DNA of 64,000 bases from Variovorax paradoxus. Lineage in GTDB: Bacteria > Pseudomonadota > Gammaproteobacteria > Burkholderiales > Burkholderiaceae_C. Of this stretch, positions 1-7,586 are shown piece by piece. A model generated the notes under the pieces. It ran no database searches. It had not been told where the DNA came from and saw nothing but the letters and a program-made list of their open reading frames with translations. The stretch is from positions 5,132,001 through 5,196,000 of the forward strand of contig NZ_LR743507.1 in NCBI RefSeq assembly GCF_902712855.1, read 5' to 3'. Every line of letters begins with the position of its first letter. Position 1 is the stretch's first letter. A program made the position numbers and the translations under genes.

Positions 1-152
1 AGACCGCGGCATCGCGCCTCGTGGTCTCGCTCTTCGCAGCGGAACAGGCCGGCGTGGCGGACACGATGGGCGCGCCCGAGACGCTCGCGGTGCGCGGCCG
101 CTCCGAACCTCTTGCGGTGCTCCACGTGCCGCACGCCGCAGCGCCGCGCTGA
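1..152 (+). CDS. C-terminal end of a class III adenylate/guanylate cyclase-domain protein (partial)
   Basis: The window opens inside a plus-strand reading frame that ends at TGA 150-152. The visible 49 residues include GAPETLAVRGRSEPLAVL, which resembles the last strand of class III nucleotide cyclase catalytic domains, where a [LV]RGR[ST]xP[LV]xV[FL] tail follows the final helix. The rest of the protein, including the metal-binding aspartates, lies outside the window, so substrate (ATP or GTP) and any sensor domain cannot be judged. Family assignment rests on this short tail and is an inference. Confidence 0.5.
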   Translation, partial: TAASRLVVSLFAAEQAGVADTMGAPETLAVRGRSEPLAVLHVPHAAAPR

Positions 153-265
153 TCGGCAAAAGCGGTGCGCAAACGCACAGCGCGCCGCACGGTGAAGTTT
201 CACACTGCCTGCGTGGCAACGACGAATGTCCGCCGCCCACACAGACAACCGAAGGGACTCGCACC

Positions 266-652
266 ATGAACTCCACGCAACGCATCGCTCTTTCCGCCCT
301 CGCATTCGCCATGCTGGGCGCCGCAGGCGCAGCACGCGCCGAAACCTACGACGGCGTGCATCCGGTCGCCTCGTCCGCCAGCCGCAACGATGTGCGCGCC
401 GCAGCCGTGGCTGCCGCGCACAGCGACAACCCCTATGCCGAGGGCGCCGGCGCCGGCCCCGCTGCGGTGATCGCTTCGTCGGTCAGCCGCGCCGCGGTCC
501 GTGCCGAAGCCGTTGCGGCCGCGCACAGCGACAACCCCTACGCCGAAGGCGCTGCGTCCGGCACCGCCCCGGTGCTGGCCAGCACGATCGACCGCGCGAC
601 TGTGCGCGCCGCAGCCCGCGCCGCGGCCAGGGGCGACGCACTACCGCTGTAA
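266..652 (+). CDS. Small secreted alanine-rich repeat protein
   Basis: This is a 128-aa protein with an N-terminal signal peptide (MNSTQRIALSALAFAMLGAAG, predicted cleavage after ARA-E near residue 24). The mature part holds two near-identical repeats, each of the form RxxVRAxAVAAAHSDNPYAEGA, at about residues 37-60 and 75-95, and a third degenerate copy at the C-terminus. A GAAGGGA ribosome-binding site precedes the ATG. The AVAAAH-xN-P motif also occurs in the secreted protein at 27367-27783, so the two probably belong to one lineage-specific periplasmic family. No enzymatic motif or known function is visible. It stands alone between two unrelated genes. Confidence 0.7.
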   Translation: MNSTQRIALSALAFAMLGAAGAARAETYDGVHPVASSASRNDVRAAAVAAAHSDNPYAEGAGAGPAAVIASSVSRAAVRAEAVAAAHSDNPYAEGAASGTAPVLASTIDRATVRAAARAAARGDALPL

Positions 653-695
653 TCGCGGCAGGCAGCGCGCGCGGCCCCGCTGCAGCCTTCCGGGT

Positions 696-1760
696 TCAGG
701 GCCGCGTGCCTTCCCACGCGTTCTGCAACAGGGCGCGGATCGCGTCCCGCTCCAGCGGGCGCGGATTGGGATACTGGTTCGTGAGCGCGTGCGCGCAGGC
801 CAGGTCCAGGTCGGACTCTTTCATGCCGATGTCGCGCAACGCCACCGGCGCGCCGTTGTCGCGTGCGAGGTCGAACACCGTTTGCGCGGCGCTGCTTCCA
901 CCCAACGCCTTCGCGATGCGCGCCATGGCCTGCGGCGCCGCTTCGGCGTTGTAGGCGAGCGCATGCGGCAGCACGATGGTGTGGGTCTCGGCGTGCGGCA
1001 GGTTGAAGCTGCCGCCGAGCGTGTGGCACAGCTTGTGGTGCAGCGCCATGCCGACGCTGCCGAGCACCGTGCCGCACAACCATGCCCCGTAGAGCGCATC
1101 GCTGCGCGCGCCCAGGTCCCGCGGCGCCGTGCGAAGCGCCGGCAGCGCGCGGCCCAGCGCGGCAATGCCTTCCTGCGCCATCAGGTCCATGACCGGGTTC
1201 GAATCGACCGCGTAGAGTCCTTCGGCCGCATGCGCGATGGCGTTGATGCCGCTGGTCACGCTCATGCCCACGGGCAGGCTCAGCGACAGCTCCGGGTCGT
1301 AAATCACCGTGCGCGGCAGCACCTTGAAATCCTTCCCCGTCTTCTTCATGCCGGCTTCGGTGATGCCGTAGATCGGCGTCATCTCGGAGCCCGCGTAGGT
1401 GGTGGGAATGGCCAGGATCGGCAGGCCCGAGTCGAGTGCGATCGCCTTGCCCAGCCCGGTGGTCGAGCCGCCGCCGATGGCCACCGCGCAATCGGCGCCC
1501 AGGCGGCGGGCCACCTCGCGCGCTTCGCGTGCGGTCTCGATGGGGACGTGCATCACGGCGCGGTCGAACACGCCCGCGGCATGGGCGCCGAGCATGTCGG
1601 CCACGCGCTCGGCCTGCGGGCGCTGCTCGGGCGTGGAGAGCACCAGCGCGCGGCGCGCGCCGAGCGTGTCGATCTCGCGCGCCAGGTGCTGCAGCGAACC
1701 GGCGCCGAACACCACCCGCTGGGGCACGCTGTTGTAGACGAACGAGGGTGTGGAGGTCAT
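696..1760 (-). CDS. Maleylacetate reductase (iron-containing alcohol dehydrogenase family)
   Basis: This 354-aa protein is predicted to reduce maleylacetate to 3-oxoadipate with NAD(P)H, the step that feeds hydroquinone or hydroxyquinol ring-cleavage products into the beta-ketoadipate pathway. It shows the family's nucleotide-binding and metal-site motifs: GGGSTTGLGKAIAL near residue 90, then IPTTYAGSEMTPIYGIT, and C-terminal histidines (HHKLCHTLGG, LPHAETHTIVLPHALAYN). Length matches the family. The ATG at 1760 was chosen over upstream in-frame codons because MTSTPSFVYNSVPQRVVFG is the usual N-terminus. It is the last gene of the minus-strand catabolic cluster, 150 bp after the DoxX gene. 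hapCDE near 43-46 kb would make its substrate. Confidence 0.85.
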   Translation of the reverse strand: MTSTPSFVYNSVPQRVVFGAGSLQHLAREIDTLGARRALVLSTPEQRPQAERVADMLGAHAAGVFDRAVMHVPIETAREAREVARRLGADCAVAIGGGSTTGLGKAIALDSGLPILAIPTTYAGSEMTPIYGITEAGMKKTGKDFKVLPRTVIYDPELSLSLPVGMSVTSGINAIAHAAEGLYAVDSNPVMDLMAQEGIAALGRALPALRTAPRDLGARSDALYGAWLCGTVLGSVGMALHHKLCHTLGGSFNLPHAETHTIVLPHALAYNAEAAPQAMARIAKALGGSSAAQTVFDLARDNGAPVALRDIGMKESDLDLACAHALTNQYPNPRPLERDAIRALLQNAWEGTRP

Positions 1761-1910
1761 GGCGTTCCTGTCTGTCTTTTCCGGGTGTTCATGAAGAGCG
1801 GCCGATGCCGGGCATCCACCATACTTCCGCGGGCGGCCGGTGGCACGGCCGGTGAGTGTCCGGCCGGCGCGCGCACGCTTCAACGACAGGAACGGAAAGC
1901 AGTTTTCCGC

Positions 1911-2312
1911 TCAGGGCCCAGCCTTGCGCTCGCTGGCCGCCGCGTGGGCGATCAGCAGCAGGAAGCCGCCGACCATCGCCACGTTCTTCAGGAAGTTGTT
2001 GAGCTGCCCGGCGAACTGCGCCGCGTCGGCGGACCAGAACGCATGCGCGGTGAAAGCCGTGGCGAGCGTGAAGATCGCCAGCGCCGATGCCACCCACCGC
2101 ACGCGCCAGCCGGCGACCAGCAGCAGCCCGCCGCCCACCTCGAGGGCGATGGTCAGCGGCAGCACCACGTCCGGCAGCGGAATGCCCAGCTTGGCGAAGT
2201 AGCCGAGCGTGGCGCCGTAGGTCATGAGCTTGCGCACGCCGGCCACCAGGAAGATCACCGCCATCAATGCGCGCGCAGCGATGGTCCAGCCGCGCGATTC
2301 GTTCGTCGTCAT
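1911..2312 (-). CDS. DoxX family membrane protein
   Basis: This is a 133-aa inner-membrane protein with four predicted hydrophobic segments, starting MTTNESRGWTIAARALMAVI. It contains the DoxX-type pattern GVRKLMTYGATLGYFAKLGIPLP followed by PLTIALEVGGGLLLVAGW. DoxX proteins occur beside many oxidoreductase and aromatic-degradation genes, but their role is not well defined. The start codon overlaps the 3' end of the transporter gene by 4 nt (ATGA arrangement), so the two are translationally coupled in the same operon. A direct metabolic role is not shown by the sequence. Confidence 0.8.
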   Translation of the reverse strand: MTTNESRGWTIAARALMAVIFLVAGVRKLMTYGATLGYFAKLGIPLPDVVLPLTIALEVGGGLLLVAGWRVRWVASALAIFTLATAFTAHAFWSADAAQFAGQLNNFLKNVAMVGGFLLLIAHAAASERKAGP

Positions 2313-3712
2313 TGCTCGTCTCCAGGATGTGAAGGCGCCGCCGTGGCGCCGGTGAATTTGAGGCGCCCCATGCACAGCACCATGGCGCACGACAGCAGCG
2401 CCGGCACGGCCGCCGCGATGAACAGCGCACTGTTCGTCCAGTGCAGTCCGATGAGCCAGCCCGCCAGCACCGGTCCCACGATGGAGCCGGCGCGGCCGAT
2501 GCCCAGGCTCCAGCCCATGCCGGTGGCGCGCACCGTGGTCGGGTAAACGCTCGATGCCAGCGCGATGAGCGCCGGCTGCGCGCCCACCACGCAGAAGCCG
2601 CTCACCATGACCACCGCGAGCAGCAGGGCCAGCGGCAGCGCCGGCTGCCCGATGACCGCGATGGCCGCCACGGCCACGGCGAAGACCGGTACCAGCACGC
2701 GGTAGAAGCCGACGCGGTCGATCAGCGGGCCCATGGCCACGGTGCCGATCACGCCGCCCACCTGCAGCAGCGTGCCCACCAGCACGGCGGTGCGCCCGCT
2801 GTAGCCGGACTCGGCCGCGATGGTGGGGAGCCAGTTCGCAAGAAAGAACAGGTTCAGCAGGTTCATGAAGTTGATGCCCCACAACAGCAGCGTGGCCGGC
2901 CCGCGCCCCGCGCGGAACAGCTCGACCACCGGCGCGCCGTCCTGCTTCGCCTCGTGCACCACGTAGCGCGTGTCGGGGCCGGCACGCACCCCGGGCGCGA
3001 TGCGGCCGAGCCACTGCTCCACGCGGTCGAGCCTGCGGCCGCGAAGCACCAGGAACTGCATCGACTCCGGCATGTGGCGCGCCATGAGCGCGGCGATCGC
3101 CAGCGGCACCACGCCGCCGAAGATGAACACCGCCTGCCACCCACCCCAGGGAATGAGCACGGCCGAGATCAGGCCGCCCAGCACTGCGCCGCCAGTGAAG
3201 CCGCACGACACCCACATCATCAGCGTGACCCGACGGCGCTGCGGGCTGTACTCGCTGGCCAGCGCGCTGGCGTTGGCCATGATGCCGCCCAGCCCGATGC
3301 CGGTGATGAAGCGCAGTGCCAGCAACTGGTCGAGCGTGTGCGCGAAGGCCGTGGCGAGCATGCACAGCGCGAAGAACACCGTGGCCCCCAGCAGCACCGG
3401 CCGCCGGCCGATGCGGTCGGCGCAGATGCTGAGCACCAGCGAGCCGACCAGCATCCCGAACAGCCCCGCGCCGAACACCGGTCCGAGCGCGCCTTTCTCG
3501 ATGCCCCAAGCCTGCACGATGGCGGGCGCGACGAAGCCCATGGCCTGGACGTCGAAGCCGTCCATCACCACCGCGCAGCCGACCAGCAGCAGGATCCATT
3601 TCTGGAACGCGCTGACGGGCTGGCTGTCGATCAGCGCGGGTATGTCGATGGCGTCGGCCGATGCGGAGGCGCCGCCGCCGGCAGCCTCCAGCGATTGCGG
3701 CGTCATCCTCAT
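2309..3712 (-). CDS. MFS aromatic acid:proton symporter (AAHS family)
   Basis: This 467-aa, 12-helix major facilitator probably imports a hydroxylated benzoate. The first membrane segment carries the AAHS signature MDGFDVQAMGFVAPAI, and the loop between helices 2 and 3 has the MFS motif ADRIGRRPVLLG. The N-terminal cytoplasmic stretch is short and acidic/alanine-rich. The start at 3712 forms an ATGA overlap with the stop of the monooxygenase gene, and its own end overlaps the DoxX gene. It is therefore the middle of a coupled operon of monooxygenase, transporter and DoxX. The context suggests the monooxygenase substrate, for example 3-hydroxybenzoate, as cargo. That is an inference. Confidence 0.85.
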   Translation of the reverse strand: MRMTPQSLEAAGGGASASADAIDIPALIDSQPVSAFQKWILLLVGCAVVMDGFDVQAMGFVAPAIVQAWGIEKGALGPVFGAGLFGMLVGSLVLSICADRIGRRPVLLGATVFFALCMLATAFAHTLDQLLALRFITGIGLGGIMANASALASEYSPQRRRVTLMMWVSCGFTGGAVLGGLISAVLIPWGGWQAVFIFGGVVPLAIAALMARHMPESMQFLVLRGRRLDRVEQWLGRIAPGVRAGPDTRYVVHEAKQDGAPVVELFRAGRGPATLLLWGINFMNLLNLFFLANWLPTIAAESGYSGRTAVLVGTLLQVGGVIGTVAMGPLIDRVGFYRVLVPVFAVAVAAIAVIGQPALPLALLLAVVMVSGFCVVGAQPALIALASSVYPTTVRATGMGWSLGIGRAGSIVGPVLAGWLIGLHWTNSALFIAAAVPALLSCAMVLCMGRLKFTGATAAPSHPGDEQ

Positions 3713-4920
3713 GCGGCGACCTCGTCGAGGCAGTTCGCGGCCGTCCAGCCGTAGAGCCATTCGAGTGCGTCGTAGAAGCGCTCCTGCGGCCTGCCGGTCC
3801 ACATGCTGTTGCGCACCAGCCGCTCGACGCCCTTTGCGTGGTAGATGCGGCCCATCTCGCGCGCCGACAGCACCACGCGTGCCGTGCGCGCCACCCGGGA
3901 GCGTTCGTACAGCGCCAGCGCGCGCGGCCAGTCGCCACCTTCGCGCCGCAGCGCGAAGCCCAGCGTTACCGCGTCCTCGCAGGCCGTGCAGGCGCCCTGC
4001 GCGAGGTACTGCACCATCGGGTGCGCCGCGTCGCCCAGCAGCGTGGCACGGCCGAAAGTCCATTGCTCGATGGGGTTGCGGTCGGCCGTGGAATAGCGCT
4101 TCCACGCCTTCGGGATTCGCAGCAGCTGCTGCACCTGCTCGCAGGTCGGGCGAAAGTAGCGCTGCACCTCGGCCGGATCGCCCTCCATCGAACCCCATTC
4201 CTCGGGCTGGTCGCTGTGGAAGGTGACGGCGATGTTGAACTTGTCGCCGCCCTTCAGCGGGTAGTGCACCAGGTGGCAGTTGGGTCCCACCCAGATGCAT
4301 GGCGCGGTGAAGCGCAGCGCCTGGGGAAAGTCCGCCGTGTCGACCACCGCGCGGAACACCACGTGCCCCGACACGCGGATGCTGTCGCCCACGTACTGCT
4401 GGCGCACCGCGGAGCGCACGCCGTCGCAGCCGATCACCGCCTGGCCTTCGTGCCGGCCGCCCTGCGCGTCGATGAGCGTCACTCCGTGCTCGTCCTGCTC
4501 GATGTGCACCACCTTGGTCGACGTGAGGAACTCGATGCCGTCGGTCGTCTGCTTCACGCCTTCGAGCAGCGCGCCGTGGATGTCGGCGCGGTGGATGACC
4601 GCATAGGGGTTGCCGAAGCGTTCGCGGAACCGCTCGGACAGCGAGATGCCCGCCACGCGCTTCGCGTCGATGGCGTCGAACATCACCATCTCCTCGGTGT
4701 AGACCGCCTTGGCCCGCAGATGCTCGCCCACGCCCAGCGCGTCGCAGGCCGCGAAAGCGTTCGGGCTCAGCTGGATGCCCGCGCCGATCTCGCCGATCTG
4801 GCCGGCCTGCTCGATCACCTTCACGCGGTAGCCCTCGCGCACCAGGGCCAGCGCGGCGGCGAGGCCGCCGATGCCGCCGCCGGCCACCAGCACGGGGCGG
4901 GTGTCTATTGATTTGTTCAT
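3709..4920 (-). CDS. FAD-dependent hydroxybenzoate monooxygenase (3-hydroxybenzoate 6-hydroxylase-like)
   Basis: This is a 403-aa group A flavoprotein hydroxylase. It has the Rossmann motif GGGIGGLAAALAL at residues 14-26, the DG motif GCDGVRSAVR at 164-173, and the FAD ribityl-binding GD motif LLGDAAHPMVQYLAQGA at 294-310. The segment VGPNCHLVHYPLKGG at 211-225 resembles the equivalent part of 3-hydroxybenzoate 6-hydroxylases, which make gentisate, more than salicylate 1-hydroxylases. It sits between an aromatic decarboxylase gene and an aromatic acid transporter. The substrate is not certain: 3-hydroxybenzoate is favoured, and 4-hydroxybenzoate 1-hydroxylation to hydroquinone or a resorcinol-type substrate remain possible. 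Confidence 0.75.
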   Translation of the reverse strand: MNKSIDTRPVLVAGGGIGGLAAALALVREGYRVKVIEQAGQIGEIGAGIQLSPNAFAACDALGVGEHLRAKAVYTEEMVMFDAIDAKRVAGISLSERFRERFGNPYAVIHRADIHGALLEGVKQTTDGIEFLTSTKVVHIEQDEHGVTLIDAQGGRHEGQAVIGCDGVRSAVRQQYVGDSIRVSGHVVFRAVVDTADFPQALRFTAPCIWVGPNCHLVHYPLKGGDKFNIAVTFHSDQPEEWGSMEGDPAEVQRYFRPTCEQVQQLLRIPKAWKRYSTADRNPIEQWTFGRATLLGDAAHPMVQYLAQGACTACEDAVTLGFALRREGGDWPRALALYERSRVARTARVVLSAREMGRIYHAKGVERLVRNSMWTGRPQERFYDALEWLYGWTAANCLDEVAA

Positions 4921-4959
4921 CGATCTTCCTCAAGGCTCTGCGCGGGAGTTCCTTCCAGG

Positions 4960-5045
4960 AACACCACGGAACCGGCTTCGCCGGGCCGTTGGTGTTGCCC
5001 CCTGAAAGGGGGTTGGCGTAGCGACACGAAGTGCGCGAAGACTGG
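4960..5045 (-). repeat. REP-like intergenic repeat, copy 1 (degenerate)
   Basis: This copy of an approximately 90-bp dispersed repeat lies directly after the decarboxylase stop codon. Recognisable blocks are ACCGGCTTCGCCGGGCC (inverted GGCTTCGCCGGG-type stem), GGTGTTGCCCCC and GCGACACGAAGTGCGCGAAG. The same blocks recur at 37041-37330 and 45992-46083, each time right behind the 3' end of a minus-strand gene. It fills most of the 133-bp gap between the decarboxylase and monooxygenase genes. Confidence 0.7.
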
Positions 5046-5053
5046 AGGTGAGC

Positions 5054-6025
5054 TCATGCCAATCCGAACAGCCTGCGGGCGTTGTCGCGGCCGATCTTCT
5101 GCCGGTCGTTCTCGCTGATCTCGCAGGCGTCGAACCAGCGCGCGGCGTCCTCGTGCTTCTCGAACGGGTAGTCCACCGAATACATGATGCGGTCCGATCC
5201 CACCTCGAGCATGGTCGACAGCAGCGTGGGCGTGCGGAAGTTGCCGCTGGTGGTGATGTGCACGTTGCTGCGCAGGTAGTCGCCGATCTCCCTGTCGCAA
5301 GGCATGCCGCGGCGGCCCTTGCGCAGGATGTGGTCCACGCGCCAGATGTTGAACGGAATGCCTTCGCCGAAGTGGCCGAGGATCATCTGCAACGCGGGGT
5401 GACGGTCGAACATGCCGCTGGACATCAGGCGCAGCGCATGGATCGCCGTTTCCATCGCGAAAGCCCAGGTCGGTCCGGTGAGCCAGTGCGCGCCTTCGTA
5501 GATCGGCTCGCGGCCCAGCAGCGGGTCGCGCGGGTGCATGTAGAAGGGTTTCTTCAACGTGGCCGCGGCCGTCCAGAAATCGTTGAAGCGCGCGTCGTCG
5601 TAGTACACGACGGTGTTCTCGTCGCCCACCTGCGAGAAGCCGTTGACCAGGAAGCCGTGGAAGCCCAGCTGCTGCACGCAGCGCTCCAGTTCGCGCGCGG
5701 CCGCCTCGGGGTCCTGCATGGGCAACGCCGCGAAACCGCCGAAGCGCGCGGGGTGGCGCCGGATCTGCTCGGCCAGCACGTCGTTGGCCCGCCGCGCCAC
5801 CTCGATGGCCCGCTTCGCATCGGGGATGCCCTGCACCGCGGGCGAATTGAGCGACAGGATCGACAGCTCCGTGCCCCACTCGTCCATCTTCTCGAGGCGC
5901 TGCTGCTCGAAGTCGAGCAGGTTGCTCTTCAGGCCTTGCCACACTTCGGGGCGGGCGTACACCTGCGAGTCGGCGATCGTGAGGTCGATCGCGAAATGCT
6001 CTTCGAGCGCAATCTTGTTCTTCAT
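5054..6025 (-). CDS. Amidohydrolase-2 family aromatic decarboxylase (gamma-resorcylate/2,3-dihydroxybenzoate decarboxylase-like)
   Basis: This 323-aa TIM-barrel metal-dependent decarboxylase matches the length of gamma-resorcylate decarboxylases. Visible metal-site motifs are the N-terminal EEH (residues 8-10), YMHPRDPL near residue 163, a barrel histidine in LGHFGEGIPF, and SVDYPFEK near residue 286. Such enzymes remove the carboxyl group of ortho-hydroxybenzoates without oxygen. With a 3-hydroxybenzoate 6-hydroxylase-like neighbour and hydroquinone dioxygenase genes elsewhere in the window, the best-fitting substrate is gentisate, giving hydroquinone. 2,6-Dihydroxybenzoate to resorcinol is the alternative. 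The start at 6025 (MKNKIALEEHF) was chosen because metal ligands lie immediately after it. Confidence 0.8.
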   Translation of the reverse strand: MKNKIALEEHFAIDLTIADSQVYARPEVWQGLKSNLLDFEQQRLEKMDEWGTELSILSLNSPAVQGIPDAKRAIEVARRANDVLAEQIRRHPARFGGFAALPMQDPEAAARELERCVQQLGFHGFLVNGFSQVGDENTVVYYDDARFNDFWTAAATLKKPFYMHPRDPLLGREPIYEGAHWLTGPTWAFAMETAIHALRLMSSGMFDRHPALQMILGHFGEGIPFNIWRVDHILRKGRRGMPCDREIGDYLRSNVHITTSGNFRTPTLLSTMLEVGSDRIMYSVDYPFEKHEDAARWFDACEISENDRQKIGRDNARRLFGLA

Positions 6026-6033
6026 GGGAAAAA

Positions 6034-7029
6034 TCACTCCGGTTTGATGTTGAGCTTGTCCAGCACGTCCTGCCAAGTCTTGCGGTCGTCGGCGATGTAG
6101 CGCGCCAGCTGTTCAGGGGTTCCCGGCCGCGGATAGGTGCCGAGTTCGCGCGACTTCGCCACCACGTCGGGCAGCAGCAGCGCTTCGTTCATGTCCTTGT
6201 TGAGCTTCGCGAGCACCAGCGGGTCGACACCCTTCTTCGCGATGACTGCGAACCAGCCGTGTGCCACCGCGCCGGGCACGGTCTTGCTCGCGAGCGGGAA
6301 GGATTCGAGTCCGGCCTCGACGCGATCGCCCATGCTCGCGAGCACGCGCATGCGCCCGCCCTGCACATTGCCCGCAACCACGTTGTAGGTTTCGACCATC
6401 ATCTGCGTCTGTCCGCCCAGCGTCGCCTGCATGGCCTGCGCGCCGCCGGGGTAGTGCACTTCGAGGAACTGCGCGCCCGACTGCAGGCCCAGCAGCGCGG
6501 AAGCCAGGTGAGGCGCGGTGCCGCGGCCGTTGTCGGCGACCTCGACGCCCTGCGGCTTGGCGCGCGCGGCGGCGATGAAATCGGCCAGGGTCTTGTAGGG
6601 CGAACTGGCCGGAACCGCGAGCATGAAAGGCGCGACGGCCGCGAGCGTCACCGGAACGAAGTCGCGGTTGAAGTCGTAGCTCACGCCCTTGATGGTGCTG
6701 GGCGCCACCGAGATCGCCGAGCCCTGCACGAAGCCGAAGGTGTAGCCGTCGGTGGGCGCGGACAGGATCGCGTTCATGCCGATCACGCCGCTGCCGCCGG
6801 GCTTGTTGTCGACGATCACGCCCTGGCCCCACTTCTCGCCCAGCTTGGCGCCCACATGACGGATCAGCACGTCGGGCGCTGATCCAGCGGGAAAAGGCAC
6901 CACGAAGCGCACGGCCTGCTGCGGCCACCTGGCGACAGGGCCCTGGGCTTGCGCCAATGGCACGCCGCACATGAACGCGAATGCAAGCGCGTGTGAAACA
7001 ACCGTTCTGCGGGAAGGCTCCAGGGTCAT
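6034..7029 (-). CDS. Tripartite tricarboxylate transporter-type solute-binding protein (Bug/TctC family)
   Basis: This is a 331-aa periplasmic binding protein with a signal sequence (RRTVVSHALAFAFMCGVPLAQAQG). Family motifs include RFVVPFPAGSAPDVLIRHV, VDNKPGGSGVIGMNAI, and the C-terminal PGTPEQLARYIADD. It probably captures the aromatic acid handled by the downstream operon genes. No TctA/TctB membrane partners lie in the window, as is common for Bug proteins in Burkholderiales. The ATG at 7029 follows a CGGAGACGAGC leader and lies under the MarR-type operators. It is the first gene of the minus-strand cluster, 8 nt from the decarboxylase gene. Confidence 0.88.
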   Translation of the reverse strand: MTLEPSRRTVVSHALAFAFMCGVPLAQAQGPVARWPQQAVRFVVPFPAGSAPDVLIRHVGAKLGEKWGQGVIVDNKPGGSGVIGMNAILSAPTDGYTFGFVQGSAISVAPSTIKGVSYDFNRDFVPVTLAAVAPFMLAVPASSPYKTLADFIAAARAKPQGVEVADNGRGTAPHLASALLGLQSGAQFLEVHYPGGAQAMQATLGGQTQMMVETYNVVAGNVQGGRMRVLASMGDRVEAGLESFPLASKTVPGAVAHGWFAVIAKKGVDPLVLAKLNKDMNEALLLPDVVAKSRELGTYPRPGTPEQLARYIADDRKTWQDVLDKLNIKPE

Positions 7030-7043
7030 GCTCGTCTCCGTAT

Positions 7044-7094
7044 TTGCTTGATTATTCAAGCAATTGCGGCGGACTATATACTTGATTGTTCAAG
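7044..7094. promoter_or_regulatory. Divergent marR/catabolic-operon promoter with two MarR-type operators
   Basis: The 74-bp divergent gap contains two palindromes: TTGCTTGA-TTAT-TCAAGCAA (7044-7063) and CTTGA-TTGT-TCAAG (7081-7094), 34 bp centre to centre. A plus-strand -10-like TATACT (7077-7082) abuts the second palindrome. Binding by the adjacent MarR protein would occlude both promoters, and release by an aromatic ligand would induce. A third palindrome of the same type, CTTGAATGTTCAAG, lies at 45962-45975 before hapD. Regulation is inferred. The palindromes are seen directly. Confidence 0.75.
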
Positions 7095-7103
7095 CATGTC
7101 TAG

Positions 7104-7553
7104 ATGAAAACCCTGCCCCAAGATCACGACCTCGAGAAGGCCATTCCCTTCCTTCTGGCGCGCGCCGGCGCGCGCATGGGCAACGCCTTTGCGAAGGCGC
7201 TGAAACCGTACGGACTCGCCCTGAGCGAGTGGCGCGTGTGCGCATCGCTCCAGCACACGCCGAAGCAGACCCTGTCGGAACTCGCCACGCACGCGTCGAC
7301 CGACCTGTCGGCGCTGTCGCGCATCGTCGACCGGCTGGCGGCACATGAGCTGGTGGCGCGCGAGAAGTGCGACACCGACAAGCGCGCGGTGCGCATCGCG
7401 CTCACCGAACGCGGCCTGGCGCTGACGCTGGAGCTGATCCCGCTCGCCCAGCACTACGAGGCCGTGGCGACCTCGGACTTCAGCGCTGCGGAGGTGAAGA
7501 CGCTGCGCGCGATGCTGCTGCGCCTGTACGCCAACGCGACGCCGCTCGCCTGA
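7104..7553 (+). CDS. MarR family transcriptional regulator
   Basis: This 149-aa winged-helix regulator has the MarR layout: a dimerisation helix (FLLARAGARMGNAFAKALKPYGL), HTH (LSELATHASTDLSALSRIVDRLAAHELV) and a wing with the DKRAVRIALTERG motif at about residues 90-105. It is transcribed divergently from the Bug-decarboxylase-monooxygenase operon and overlaps none of it. MarR proteins of this kind usually repress aromatic catabolism genes until a pathway metabolite binds. The two palindromes immediately upstream are the likely operators and imply autoregulation. No strong Shine-Dalgarno sequence is seen before the ATG. Confidence 0.9.
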   Translation: MKTLPQDHDLEKAIPFLLARAGARMGNAFAKALKPYGLALSEWRVCASLQHTPKQTLSELATHASTDLSALSRIVDRLAAHELVAREKCDTDKRAVRIALTERGLALTLELIPLAQHYEAVATSDFSAAEVKTLRAMLLRLYANATPLA

Positions 7554-7586
7554 GCGGGCGAGGTCTCGCCAGCGCCGGCCCGCTCA
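7551..7586. terminator. Shared hairpin between convergent marR and rtcA
   Basis: A perfect 9-bp inverted repeat, TGAGCGGGC (7551-7559) and GCCCGCTCA (7578-7586), encloses an 18-nt GC-rich loop. Its arms contain the stop codons of both convergent genes. There is no T-tract on either side, so rho-independent termination is uncertain. It may act as a bidirectional 3'-end stabiliser. Confidence 0.45.

Noticed and set aside
501..2546. Very long plus-strand open frame opposite the maleylacetate reductase and DoxX genes
   Set aside because: It is Arg/His/Gln-rich translation of the reverse strand of well-supported genes in GC-rich DNA, with no domain, no conserved motif and no ribosome-binding site.
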